In this document: positions 25,351-33,517 of the stretch, piece by piece
Layout of the letters: every line of letters starts with the position of its first letter
Numbering within the stretch: the stretch's first letter is position 1
Source: Rhodobacter sp.
GTDB lineage: Bacteria; Pseudomonadota; Alphaproteobacteria; Rhodobacterales; Rhodobacteraceae
DNA: 64,000 bases
Assembly (NCBI GenBank): GCA_027489175.1
Contig: JAIYAE010000029.1
Span: forward strand, 1-64,000
Direction of reading: 5' to 3'
The notes under the pieces: generated by a model
The model's database searches: none
What the model was told of the DNA's origin: nothing
Seen by the model: only the letters and a program-made list of their open reading frames with translations
Program-made: the position numbers and the translations under genes

Positions 25351-27029
25351 GTGTGCTTGAGGTCAAGAACCTGAAGATCAGCTTTCGCCAGGACGGCAGG
25401 CTGATCGAGGCGGTGAAAGGTGTCAGCTTTTCCGTGGCCAAGGGTGAGACCGTCGCGCTGGTCGGCGAAAGCGGGTCGGGCAAATCGGTCACGGCGCTGT
25501 CGACGGTGGGCCTTCTGGGCGACACGGCTGAAGTGTCAGGGTCGGTCACCTATGCCGGGCGGCAGATGGTGGGCGTGGGTGAGCGTGAGTTGCGCAAAGT
25601 GCGCGGCAACGACATCAGCTTCATCTTCCAGGAGCCGATGACCAGCCTGAACCCGCTGCACACCATTGAAAAGCAAATGGCGGAGAGCCTGTCCTTGCAT
25701 CAAGCGCTGACCGGGGCGGCGGCGCGGGCGCGGGTCATTGAACTGCTGCAGAAGGTCGGCATCCGTGAGGCGGAAAGCCGTCTTGGCGCCTATCCGCATC
25801 AGCTTTCGGGCGGGCAGCGGCAGCGGGTGATGATCGCCATGGCGCTGGCCAACGGGCCGGAACTGCTGGTGGCGGATGAGCCCACAACCGCGCTCGACGT
25901 GACCATTCAGGCGCAGATCCTGGACCTCTTGGCGGACCTCAAGCGGTCTGAGGGGTTGAGCCTTCTCTTCATCACCCATGACCTAGGCATCGTGCGGCGG
26001 ATCGCCGACCGGGTCTGCGTGATGCAGGGCGGCGAGATTGTCGAACAAGGCAAAGCGGCCGAGATCTTTGCGAACCCGCGCCATCCCTACACACAAAAGC
26101 TGCTGGCCGCTGAACAGAAGGGCGGGCCGGGGGAAGTGCCCGCAAACGCGGCTGAGGTGGTGCGGACCGAAAGCTTGCGCGTCTGGTTCCCGATCCAGAA
26201 GGGACTGCTCCGTCGCACCGTGGGCCATGTGAAGGCAGTGAACGAGGCCAGCCTGGCCGTCCGCGCGGGCGAGACGCTGGGCATCGTCGGCGAAAGCGGT
26301 TCGGGCAAGACCACGCTGGCGCTGGCGATCCTGCGGCTGATCGGCTCGCAAGGGAAGATCACCTTCCTTGGGCGCGATATCAGCCGGCTGGACGAGACAT
26401 GGGACGAGGCCGAGGCCCGCCGCGCCCAGGACCCGGAGGGCGGGATCGATCTGATCGATGCGGCTGTGTCGGCCTTCTACACCTCAAAAGGCCGGGCGGC
26501 GGTGCGGGCGATGCGGCGGAACATGCAGGTGGTGTTCCAGGACCCCTATGGCAGCCTGTCGCCCCGCCTGACGGTCGAACAGATCATCGCCGAGGGCTTG
26601 GGCATCCACGGGGTCGACCCGGGCCGCAACCGGACCGAGATGGTGGCGGGAATCATGCGCGAGGTCGGCCTTGATCCCGCGACGATGCACCGCTATCCGC
26701 ACGAGTTTTCCGGCGGCCAGCGCCAGCGCATCGCCATTGCGCGTGCGATGATCCTGCGGCCGAAGCTGGTGGTGCTGGATGAGCCGACGTCGGCCCTCGA
26801 CATGACGGTGCAGGTCCAGATCGTGGAGCTGTTGCGTGAGTTGCAGCGCAAATGGGGGCTGGCCTATATCTTCATCAGCCACGATCTGCGGGTGATCCGG
26901 GCGATGGCGCACAAGGTCATGGTCATGCAGGCGGGCGATGTGGTGGAAAGCGGCGATTGCGCGGCGGTGTTTACCAACCCGCAATCCGCCTATACCAAGG
27001 CTTTGATGGCAGCCGCCTTCGGACCCTGA
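25347..27029 (+). CDS. yejF: ABC transporter, duplicated ATP-binding protein (YejF-like)
   Basis: 560 aa, two fused nucleotide-binding domains as in YejF. Domain 1: Walker A GESGSGKS (~37-44), signature LSGGQRQR (~154), Walker B LLVADEPTTALD (~172). Domain 2: Walker A GESGSGKT (~313), signature FSGGQRQR (~455), Walker B LVVLDEPTSALD (~474). It energises peptide uptake by YejBE. A glycosyltransferase gene follows with a single base between, suggesting read-through or shared transcription. Confidence 0.95.
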   Translation: MSVLEVKNLKISFRQDGRLIEAVKGVSFSVAKGETVALVGESGSGKSVTALSTVGLLGDTAEVSGSVTYAGRQMVGVGERELRKVRGNDISFIFQEPMTSLNPLHTIEKQMAESLSLHQALTGAAARARVIELLQKVGIREAESRLGAYPHQLSGGQRQRVMIAMALANGPELLVADEPTTALDVTIQAQILDLLADLKRSEGLSLLFITHDLGIVRRIADRVCVMQGGEIVEQGKAAEIFANPRHPYTQKLLAAEQKGGPGEVPANAAEVVRTESLRVWFPIQKGLLRRTVGHVKAVNEASLAVRAGETLGIVGESGSGKTTLALAILRLIGSQGKITFLGRDISRLDETWDEAEARRAQDPEGGIDLIDAAVSAFYTSKGRAAVRAMRRNMQVVFQDPYGSLSPRLTVEQIIAEGLGIHGVDPGRNRTEMVAGIMREVGLDPATMHRYPHEFSGGQRQRIAIARAMILRPKLVVLDEPTSALDMTVQVQIVELLRELQRKWGLAYIFISHDLRVIRAMAHKVMVMQAGDVVESGDCAAVFTNPQSAYTKALMAAAFGP

Positions 27030-27030
27030 T

Positions 27031-28254
27031 GTGAAACTGCTTTTCGTCCACCAGAACTTCCCCGGCCAGTTCCTGCATCTGGCGCCGGAGATGCAGCGGC
27101 GTGGCCATGACGTCCGCGCTATCACCGATGCGGTGAACAAGGCGGAAAGCCCGATTCCGTTGATGCGCTATCGTTTCGCGCCAGAAAAGGTGGACCCCAA
27201 GGCCACCCGCCTTGGCCGCAACTATACGACGATGAGCGACCGGGCCGTCGTCGTTGCCCGGTTCGCGCGCAATCTGCGGGCCCAAGGCTATGTGCCCGAC
27301 GTGATCTTCGGCCACTCCGGCTGGGGCGAAACGCTGTTCCTGAAGGAAGTCTGGCCCGAGGCGAAACTGCTGGTCTACGCCGAGTTCTACTATCGCGGGA
27401 CCGGCGCGGACACCGGGTTTGATCCGGAATTTCAGGATGACGGCTTTGATCAGACCCTGATCGCCCAGGGCCGCGCGGCGCATATGGCGCAGTCCCTCGC
27501 GCATGCCGACCGGGGGCTTTCGCCGACCGAATGGCAAGCGAGCACCCACCCGCCGCTGTTGCGCCGCCATATCGAGGTGATCTTTGATGGCGTGGATTGT
27601 GACCGGCTGACCCCGAACCCCGCCGCCCGCTTCACCCTGCCGGATGGCAAGGTTCTGGCACCGGGGGATGAGGTGATGACCTTCATCAACCGCAACCTGG
27701 AGCCTTACCGCGGCTATCACATCTTCATGCGCGCCTTGCCGGCGGTACTCGCGGCGCGGCCAAAGGCGCAGGTGGTGATCGTCGGCGGGAACGAGATCAG
27801 CTATGGCCGCCCCCCGCCTCAGGGCGGTGGCTGGAAGGATGTGATCCTGGATGAGGTCAGGGATCAGCTTGACCTGACCCGCGTGCATTTCGTGGGGCGC
27901 GTCCCCTATGACCGGCTGGTCGATCTGATCCATGTGGCCCGGGTGCATGCCTATCTGACCTATCCCTTCGTCCTGAGCTGGTCGATGGTCGAGACGCTGG
28001 CCGCAGGCACGCTGGTCGTGGGGTCAAGGACGGCCCCGGTGGAAGAGGTGATCCAGGATGGCGTCACCGGGCGGCTGGTCGATTTCTTCGATGTGCCGGG
28101 CTGGTCGGTCGCCCTGACCGACGCGCTGGCCCGGCCCGAGGCGCATCAACCAATGAGCGACGCAGCCCGTGCCATGGCGCGTGAGCGGTATGACCTGAGG
28201 TCTGTCTGCCTGCCACGGCAGGTTGATCTGCTGACTCGGCTGGAGCGGGGGTAG
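27031..28254 (+). CDS. glycosyltransferase family 4 protein
   Basis: 407 aa. GT-B fold. The N-domain starts MKLLFVHQNFPGQFLHLAPE and has VIFGHSGWGETLFLKEVWP; the C-domain has EVIFDGVDCDRL, TFINRNLEPYRGYHIFMRALP and the nucleotide-sugar loop YLTYPFVLSWSMVETLAAGTLVVGS...APVEEVIQDGVTG. The donor and acceptor are unknown; related proteins act in surface polysaccharide synthesis. Start codon GTG at 27031, one base after the yejF stop. A triple-palindrome element follows the stop codon at once. Confidence 0.88.
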   Translation: MKLLFVHQNFPGQFLHLAPEMQRRGHDVRAITDAVNKAESPIPLMRYRFAPEKVDPKATRLGRNYTTMSDRAVVVARFARNLRAQGYVPDVIFGHSGWGETLFLKEVWPEAKLLVYAEFYYRGTGADTGFDPEFQDDGFDQTLIAQGRAAHMAQSLAHADRGLSPTEWQASTHPPLLRRHIEVIFDGVDCDRLTPNPAARFTLPDGKVLAPGDEVMTFINRNLEPYRGYHIFMRALPAVLAARPKAQVVIVGGNEISYGRPPPQGGGWKDVILDEVRDQLDLTRVHFVGRVPYDRLVDLIHVARVHAYLTYPFVLSWSMVETLAAGTLVVGSRTAPVEEVIQDGVTGRLVDFFDVPGWSVALTDALARPEAHQPMSDAARAMARERYDLRSVCLPRQVDLLTRLERG

Positions 28255-28321
28255 CGATTTCTTCAAAGAAATCGCACCGGAGCCTTCGAAGGCTCCGGTC
28301 CGGAATTTTTGAAAATTCCGG
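28255..28321. repeat. triple-palindrome intergenic element, copy A
   Basis: Three adjacent palindromes with almost no spacer: 28255-28274 (arms CGATTTCTT/AAGAAATCG), 28276-28299 (arms ACCGGAGCCTTC/GAAGGCTCCGGT) and 28300-28321 (arms CCGGAATTTT/AAAATTCCGG). The same three core palindromes occur in reverse order at 41381-41451. Lies between the convergent glycosyltransferase and hemN genes, beginning at the first base after the former's stop and ending six bases before the latter's. Probably a composite bidirectional terminator and a dispersed genomic repeat. Confidence 0.75.
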
Positions 28322-28327
28322 CGTGCC

Positions 28328-29683
28328 CTAGACCGCTGAGGAGTGCCTTGCCTGCGCCGTGTCATAGGCGTCGAAGGCGCGGGCGATCATGCGGGTCAGG
28401 GGGCGGGCGCGGTCTGGGATCGACAGGCCCGCGCTGGTCAGGGTCAGCATGCTGCCAAACTCGGCCATGGCGGCCTGAAAAAGGGCCTCGATCCGTGCCG
28501 GGGATACGTCGTAATCCGCCAGAAGCTCTGCCCGCGACACGGTGAAATCACACATCAGCGCTTCGATGATACGGGCGCGCAGGGTGTCTTCACCGCTGAA
28601 CCGATGGCCGCGATGCGTGGCGAAAGATCCGGCGCGGACCGCTTTCGCGTGGTCCGCCGTGCCCGAGACGTTCTGCGCAAAGCCTTGCGGGAAGCGGCTG
28701 ATCGACGAGGCGCCAAGCCCGATCAGCACCGGGGCCGGATCATCGGTGTAGCCCTGGAAGTTGCGCTTCAGCCGGCCAGCCCGCTGCGCCCGCGCCATGC
28801 CATCCATCGGCTTGGCGAAATGGTCGATCCCGATTTCCTGATAGCCATCCCACAGGAAAAGCTGCCGCGCGGTCTCAAAAAGGCCCAGACGCTCTTCCGG
28901 GGTGGGCATCGCATCCGACGGGATCATCTGCTGTCGCCGGCTCATCCACGGAACATGGGCATAGCCATAAAGCGCCACCCGGTCGGGGGACAGCGTCAGA
29001 AGTTTCTGGACCGAATCCGCGATGCGCGGGCCGGTCTGGTGCGGCAGGCCATAAAGGATATCGGCGTTCAGGCTGACAACGCCGCGCGCGCGGAGCCGTT
29101 CGGCGACGTCGCGGGTCAGAGAATAGCTTTGCTCACGTCCGATAGCCTTTTGAATGAGCGGATCAAAGTCCTGCACCCCGATCGAGGCGCGGTTCATTCC
29201 GGCGGCGGCCAGAGCGTCAAGGCGGGGGTCGTCAATCTCGTTCGGGTCGATCTCGACCGAGAACTCGCCGTCGGGGGCCAGGGGGGCGACGGCAAAGATT
29301 GCATCGGCCAAGTGCCGCATCTGGCTGGGCGACAAGAGCGTGGGCGTGCCACCGCCCCAATGCAGCCGGCTGAGTGTCACGCCGCGCGGCAGGTGGGCCT
29401 TCAAAAGGGCCAGTTCGGCAAGCAAAGTGTCGACATAGGCGATGACCGGCGCGTCCGACGTGGTACCTTGCGTGCGGCAGGCGCAGAACCAGCAAAGCCT
29501 GCGGCAGAAAGGGACATGCAGGTAAAGCGAGATCTCGGTTTTCTCGGGGATTTCGCCGATCCACCCGGCAAAATCGCCGGGACCGACGGTTGTGCCGAAG
29601 TGCGGCGCGGTCGGGTAGGACGTGTAGCGCGGGACGCGCGCGTCAAAAAGTCCAAGCCGGGCGAGTTGCGGGTCATGTGTCAT
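28328..29683 (-). CDS. hemN: oxygen-independent coproporphyrinogen III oxidase
   Basis: 451 aa, radical-SAM enzyme. It decarboxylates coproporphyrinogen III to protoporphyrinogen IX without oxygen. The N-terminus RVPRYTSYPTAPHF is typical for true HemN. The 4Fe-4S motif CRRLCWFC (CX3CX2C, near residues 61-68) follows YLHVPFC, then LHWGGGTPTLL and GVQDFDP. The ATG at 29681-29683 is the family start. An FNR-type box lies 35-48 bases upstream, consistent with anaerobic induction by FnrL, which is encoded divergently. The aerobic counterpart hemF is also in this window (47.9 kb). Confidence 0.95.
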   Translation of the reverse strand: MTHDPQLARLGLFDARVPRYTSYPTAPHFGTTVGPGDFAGWIGEIPEKTEISLYLHVPFCRRLCWFCACRTQGTTSDAPVIAYVDTLLAELALLKAHLPRGVTLSRLHWGGGTPTLLSPSQMRHLADAIFAVAPLAPDGEFSVEIDPNEIDDPRLDALAAAGMNRASIGVQDFDPLIQKAIGREQSYSLTRDVAERLRARGVVSLNADILYGLPHQTGPRIADSVQKLLTLSPDRVALYGYAHVPWMSRRQQMIPSDAMPTPEERLGLFETARQLFLWDGYQEIGIDHFAKPMDGMARAQRAGRLKRNFQGYTDDPAPVLIGLGASSISRFPQGFAQNVSGTADHAKAVRAGSFATHRGHRFSGEDTLRARIIEALMCDFTVSRAELLADYDVSPARIEALFQAAMAEFGSMLTLTSAGLSIPDRARPLTRMIARAFDAYDTAQARHSSAV

Positions 29684-29717
29684 TTCGATAGCATGTGTAA
29701 ACTGAAACTGACGCGCT

Positions 29718-29731
29718 TTGACGCAGATCAA
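29718..29731. promoter_or_regulatory. FNR/FnrL box between hemN and fnrL
   Basis: TTGACGCAGATCAA, one mismatch from TTGAT-N4-ATCAA. The same 14-mer occurs at 33400-33413 upstream of ccoN. It ends 16 bases before the fnrL start codon, so for fnrL it would act as a repressor site; for hemN it is placed for activation. Confidence 0.8.
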
Positions 29732-29747
29732 ATGACAGGACCGGCCA

Positions 29748-30485
29748 ATGCAAGACCACACTGTCCACGTCCAATGCGCTGACTGTCCGATCCGTCACCG
29801 TGCCGTCTGCGCGCGCTGCGAGAGCGATGAGCTGTCGCAGCTGGAGCAGATCAAATACTACCGCAGCTTTCAGGCGGGCCAGACGGTGATCTGGTCGGGC
29901 GACCGGATGGAGTTTGTGGGGTCGGTCGTGACGGGCATCGCCACGCTGACCCATACGCTGGAGGATGGCCGGCGGCAGATGGTGGGGCTGTTGCTGCCGT
30001 CGGATTTCGTGGGGCGGCCGGGGCGGGCGACGGCGGCCTATGATGTGACGGCGACCACGGACATGGTGATGTGCTGTTTCCGCAAGAAGCCGTTTGAAGA
30101 CCTGATGGCGTCGACCCCGCATATCGCCCAGCGTCTGCTGGAAATGACGCTGGACGAGCTGGACGCCGCGCGGGAATGGATGCTGCTTCTGGGCCGCAAG
30201 ACCGCGCGGGAGAAGATCGCCTCGATGATCACCATCATCGCCCGGCGCGAGGCATCGTTGCAAAGCGCCAAGCCGAAGGGGATGCTGACGGTCGACCTGC
30301 CACTGACCCGCGAGGAGATGGCCGACTATCTGGGCCTGACGCTGGAGACGGTCAGCCGCCAGATCAGCGCCTTGAAGAAGGATGGGGTCATCAGCCTTGA
30401 GGGCAACCGCCACATCTGCATTCCCGATCTTGACCGGCTTTTGGAAGAGGCGGGGGATGACAGTGACGGGGGCATGCTGGTCTAG
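29748..30485 (+). CDS. fnrL: anaerobic transcriptional regulator FnrL (CRP/FNR family)
   Basis: 245 aa. N-terminal cysteines at 10, 13, 21 and 24 (VQCADC, VCARC) plus Cys109/110 supply ligands for an oxygen-labile 4Fe-4S cluster. Residues ~35-150 are the cyclic-nucleotide-fold sensor, then a dimer helix, then a winged HTH with LTREEMADYLGLTLETVSRQISAL (recognition helix ETVSRQ). It turns on hemN, cbb3 oxidase and other microaerobic genes in Rhodobacter relatives. Divergent from hemN across 64 bases containing one FNR box, so autoregulation is likely. ATG at 29748. Confidence 0.95.
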   Translation: MQDHTVHVQCADCPIRHRAVCARCESDELSQLEQIKYYRSFQAGQTVIWSGDRMEFVGSVVTGIATLTHTLEDGRRQMVGLLLPSDFVGRPGRATAAYDVTATTDMVMCCFRKKPFEDLMASTPHIAQRLLEMTLDELDAAREWMLLLGRKTAREKIASMITIIARREASLQSAKPKGMLTVDLPLTREEMADYLGLTLETVSRQISALKKDGVISLEGNRHICIPDLDRLLEEAGDDSDGGMLV

Positions 30486-30577
30486 CGCTGTCCACAGTGG
30501 ACATGAATTGAAAATCCGATGATATCAGCCTCTTGGCTGTGGCCGTTTACCTTTTGGAAAGACCTTTGCCCGTGTCG

Positions 30578-31489
30578 ATGCTGCCATTTCACACCTGCGA
30601 CGTCTTCACTGACCGCGCCTTCCACGGCAACCCGCTGGCCATCGTGCTAAAGGCCGACGGGCTGACGCCGGCGCAGATGCAGACCATCGCGCGGGAGTTC
30701 AACCTGTCCGAAACGATCTTCGTGCAGGCCCCGGCCAACCCAGCCCATACCGCGCGCGTCCGCATCTTCTTTCCCACCGCCGAGATTCCCTTTGCCGGGC
30801 ATCCGACCATCGGCTGCGCCATCCATCTGGCCGAGGCGATGGAATCGGCGGGCGACTACTCAAGGTTACTGGTGCTGGAAGAGGAAGCGGGGCTGGTTCC
30901 GGTGCAGGTCTGGCGCAAGGCCGGGCGGACCACGGCGGAATTCGTGGCGCCGGTCGTGCCGCATGCCGTCAGCGATGCGTCAGACCGGGCGGCGGCGCTT
31001 GACCCGGTGCGCCTGGCGGCGGCGCTGGGTCTGGACGCGGGCGAGATCGGCTTTGCCGCGCATCGTCCGGGCCTGTGGCAGGGCGGGCCGCGTTTTCTTT
31101 ACGTGCCGGTTGCCGGTCTGGACAGCCTGGCCCGCGCCCGCCCATTGCAGCCGGGCTGGTCGGCCCAGATGCAGGCCGGGGGCGTGGACAGCATGTATGT
31201 CTATGCACCGGGGCTCGATTGCGACTATCGCGCGCGGATGTTTTCCCCCACGGCGGGCATCCCCGAGGACCCGGCGACCGGATCGGCCAGCGCGATTCTT
31301 GCAGCACAACTGATCGCCTCGGGCGCGCTGGCCGAGGGCGAAACCCGGCTGACCCTGCATCAGGGGGTTGAGATGGGGCGGCCCAGCGTCATCGGGCTGA
31401 CCGCACGGGTCACCGGAACCGCGCTGAGCGAAGTGCGGATCGCGGGCGAGGCGGTGCCGATCTCTGAAGGGCGGATCCGGGTGCCGTAA
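30578..31489 (+). CDS. PhzF family isomerase/epimerase-like protein
   Basis: 303 aa. The PhzF/DapF-like two-lobed fold is indicated by CDVFTDRAFHGNPLAIV at the start, NLSETIFVQAP with the conserved catalytic Glu near residue 45, the FPTAEIPFAGHPTIG motif and the late MFSPTAGIPEDPATGSASA phosphate-loop-like motif. The physiological substrate is unknown for most members. The ATG at 30578 gives the standard family N-terminus; a GTG at 30572 is better placed after GGAAAG and would add two residues. No operon partner. Confidence 0.9.
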   Translation: MLPFHTCDVFTDRAFHGNPLAIVLKADGLTPAQMQTIAREFNLSETIFVQAPANPAHTARVRIFFPTAEIPFAGHPTIGCAIHLAEAMESAGDYSRLLVLEEEAGLVPVQVWRKAGRTTAEFVAPVVPHAVSDASDRAAALDPVRLAAALGLDAGEIGFAAHRPGLWQGGPRFLYVPVAGLDSLARARPLQPGWSAQMQAGGVDSMYVYAPGLDCDYRARMFSPTAGIPEDPATGSASAILAAQLIASGALAEGETRLTLHQGVEMGRPSVIGLTARVTGTALSEVRIAGEAVPISEGRIRVP

Positions 31490-31604
31490 TCCTGGACTTG
31501 TGATCCGTAGCGGAGATCTTCAACAGGCGTTCTGTTGCGCGGACCCGGAGCGAGGGTCGCGCCGCAAGCCCTGCACCGGAGCGCCACCGTAACTGCCAGA
31601 CCCG

Positions 31605-32168
31605 CTAGACCGTGGACAGAGCGCGCGGTGGGCGGGTGCTGCGCCGGGCAGAGAGTTGGCGGATCAGGGCCTTCGCTTCGGCCGGTGGTTCGCGTTCGAC
31701 CCGGCGATAATCGCTGCCATCGGCTTGCCGGGTCAGAAGACCGCAAGAGATCATGGTCCGGCGCAGGGTGGCGGGGTCGCCGAACAGATGCTCGGGCTGC
31801 AGATGGTCATTGACCTCGCGTTCGCGCAAGGACGCCCCGGCCGGAAGCGTGGACCACAGCCCCCACAGCGCAAGGGTCTGCACCGCGCGGCGTGCGGGCC
31901 AATTGCGCAGGCGGCCTTGGGCGTCAAACTGGTGCAACGTCCTTTCGACCTGCCGGGCATCTGCAGGTGGGGCTTCCCTTTGGCTGTCAAGCCGCCTTTG
32001 GGCGGCGCTGGCCGCCCGCAGGTGCTGCAGGTTCTGGAACCCGGCAGCGCGGGCCAGCATGTTCATCAGGCCAAGATGTGAAGGGCCGTCCGGCCCCAGT
32101 TGGCGCGACAGGGCGCGTGTGAAGGCGGTAAGGTCATCCGCGCGCAGCGGAAGGGGGGCTCTGGTCAT
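31605..32168 (-). CDS. DUF2087 domain-containing protein
   Basis: 187 aa. Residues ~1-60 are a helical N-terminal region (LTAFTRALSRQLGPDG...GFQNLQHLRA). Residues ~80-160 resemble DUF2087 (FDAQGRLRNWPARRAVQTLALWGLW, then LREREVNDHL, DPATLRRTMISCGLLTR, DYRRVE), which has a winged-helix-like pattern and may bind DNA. Function unknown. The ATG at 32166-32168 is chosen by domain boundaries; an in-frame ATG at 32198 would add ten basic residues. The next gene upstream on this strand (uspA) ends 298 bases away. Confidence 0.72.
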   Translation of the reverse strand: MTRAPLPLRADDLTAFTRALSRQLGPDGPSHLGLMNMLARAAGFQNLQHLRAASAAQRRLDSQREAPPADARQVERTLHQFDAQGRLRNWPARRAVQTLALWGLWSTLPAGASLREREVNDHLQPEHLFGDPATLRRTMISCGLLTRQADGSDYRRVEREPPAEAKALIRQLSARRSTRPPRALSTV

Positions 32169-32417
32169 CCTGCATCCACGTCGGGCGCCATGCTGCATCG
32201 TCGGTCGCTGGCTTGACGATACGGGCGCCCTGGTTGGAGCGATGCCGTTCGACGAAAAGGGCAGCTTTAGCTCTCCTTGCGGAGCAGCGACGCCTCGGTG
32301 TCTGCCAACCGTGGCCATATCTTATCCGGCCTGCGGGCAAAGGCAACCGGGTGTCCGGGTCAAGGCCCGACCAAGGCCGCTACTGAAGGCGGCGTCCGTG
32401 GAGCCGTCCGTGGCAAC

Positions 32418-32452
32418 GCCGTCGCGGGGGGCTCGATGCCCCCTGCGACGGC
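32418..32452 (-). terminator. hairpin after uspA gene
   Basis: Arms GCCGTCGC..GGGGC (32418-32432) and GCCCC..GCGACGGC (32438-32452) pair almost fully around a 5-base loop, 13 bases past the uspA stop. No U-run. The remaining ~250 bases up to the DUF2087 gene hold nothing recognisable. Confidence 0.5.
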
Positions 32453-32465
32453 GGCCCGTTCAAGG

Positions 32466-33311
32466 TCAATGCGCGAGGAACACCGGCACTTCGGCCTTTT
32501 CCAGCATGTCGCGGGTGGCGCCGCCCAGGATCGCCTCGCGGAAGCGGGAATGACCGTAGGCGCCCATCACCAGAAGGTCGGCGTTGGTGTCGCGCAAGTG
32601 GCGGGCCAGCACGTCCGACACACGGGGCAAGGTGCGGGCAAGGACCGTCACCTCGGCATGAACGCCATGGCGGACCATCATCTGGCACAGAAGACCGCCG
32701 GGATCGGACCGTTCGGCGCCATGGGTGGGCGGGTCGATCACCACGATCGACACCGATTCGGCCCGGCGCAGGAAGGGCATGGCGCGGCGGGCGGCGACCA
32801 GCGCCTCGCGGCTTTGGTTCCAGGCGACGATCACGCGGCGCGGATCGGTGGCGGTCATGCCCTTTTCGGGCACGATCAGGACCGGTGCCATGCCTTCGAA
32901 GAGGGCGGCTTCGATCGTCGCTTCATCCTCAACCCCGCGGTTCGCGCCATAGGGCAAGGGCAGGACCACCAGGTCGGCATAGCGGGCGCGGGCGGCGACA
33001 ACATCGGTCAGCGCGCCAAGCTGGGTCACGGCGGACTCTACCGCAACCCGCAGGCCCGGGGACTGGGCCGCCAGGGCGGCGTTGAGGGCCTTTTCGGTGG
33101 CGCGGGCTTCCTCCTCGGCCCGGTCCAGCGCGGCGGCGATCATCACCGCGCCCGAGCCGACATAGGAATAGCCGACCTGCGTGCGGTCAACGCCAAGGGC
33201 CAGCGCGTCAAGATGCGCATCGTTCAGCGCGGCGATCTGGGCGGCGGCTGTGACCGCTGGCAGAAGGCCGTTCGGTGAGGTCGCGATGGTCAGAAGGGAT
33301 TTGTAGGCCAT
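32466..33311 (-). CDS. universal stress protein, tandem UspA domains
   Basis: 281 aa. Two Usp domains: residues ~1-145 (weak nucleotide motif) and ~155-281, which ends with the ATP-binding-type VMGAYGHSRFREAILGGATRDML motif (G-2x-G-9x-G-S/T form). Usp proteins of this type are common next to cbb3 oxidase and FNR genes and are low-oxygen-induced. ATG at 33309-33311. A perfect TTGAC-N4-GTCAA box is centred 41.5 bases before a possible start site near 33333, with a TAGCAT -10 on this strand, which fits a class II FnrL-activated promoter. Confidence 0.9.
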   Translation of the reverse strand: MAYKSLLTIATSPNGLLPAVTAAAQIAALNDAHLDALALGVDRTQVGYSYVGSGAVMIAAALDRAEEEARATEKALNAALAAQSPGLRVAVESAVTQLGALTDVVAARARYADLVVLPLPYGANRGVEDEATIEAALFEGMAPVLIVPEKGMTATDPRRVIVAWNQSREALVAARRAMPFLRRAESVSIVVIDPPTHGAERSDPGGLLCQMMVRHGVHAEVTVLARTLPRVSDVLARHLRDTNADLLVMGAYGHSRFREAILGGATRDMLEKAEVPVFLAH

Positions 33312-33367
33312 GATGTTCTCCCGTTTCTGTGATGAGGTGATGCTAGGGGTGATCCGCCTGCGGCGCT

Positions 33368-33381
33368 TTGACCAAGGTCAA
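33368..33381. promoter_or_regulatory. FNR-type box, uspA side
   Basis: TTGACCAAGGTCAA, a perfect palindrome with 5-bp arms. On the minus strand a TAGCAT -10 candidate (33340-33345) is placed so that the box centre falls at about -41.5, the classical activation position, for uspA. Confidence 0.75.
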
Positions 33382-33399
33382 GGAATGGCATCTAAGGTA

Positions 33400-33413
33400 T
33401 TGACGCAGATCAA
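33400..33413. promoter_or_regulatory. FNR-type box, ccoN side
   Basis: TTGACGCAGATCAA, identical to the box at 29718-29731. It lies 104 bases before the ccoN start. Probably the FnrL site that induces the cbb3 operon at low oxygen. Confidence 0.8.
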
Positions 33414-33517
33414 GGCACCAGGGGCGGGAAGGCTGCAGAAGTCAGGACAGTCGAAGTGCCCGGCACTGCCCGTTTCCCCACGGGTAAAGCCGGCCAGACA
33501 GGACGAAGGGACGCAAA

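Noticed and set aside
28255..28321. Triple palindrome as an insertion-sequence remnant or attachment site
   Set aside because: No transposase or integrase nearby, no target duplication seen, and it exactly fits the gap between two stop codons.
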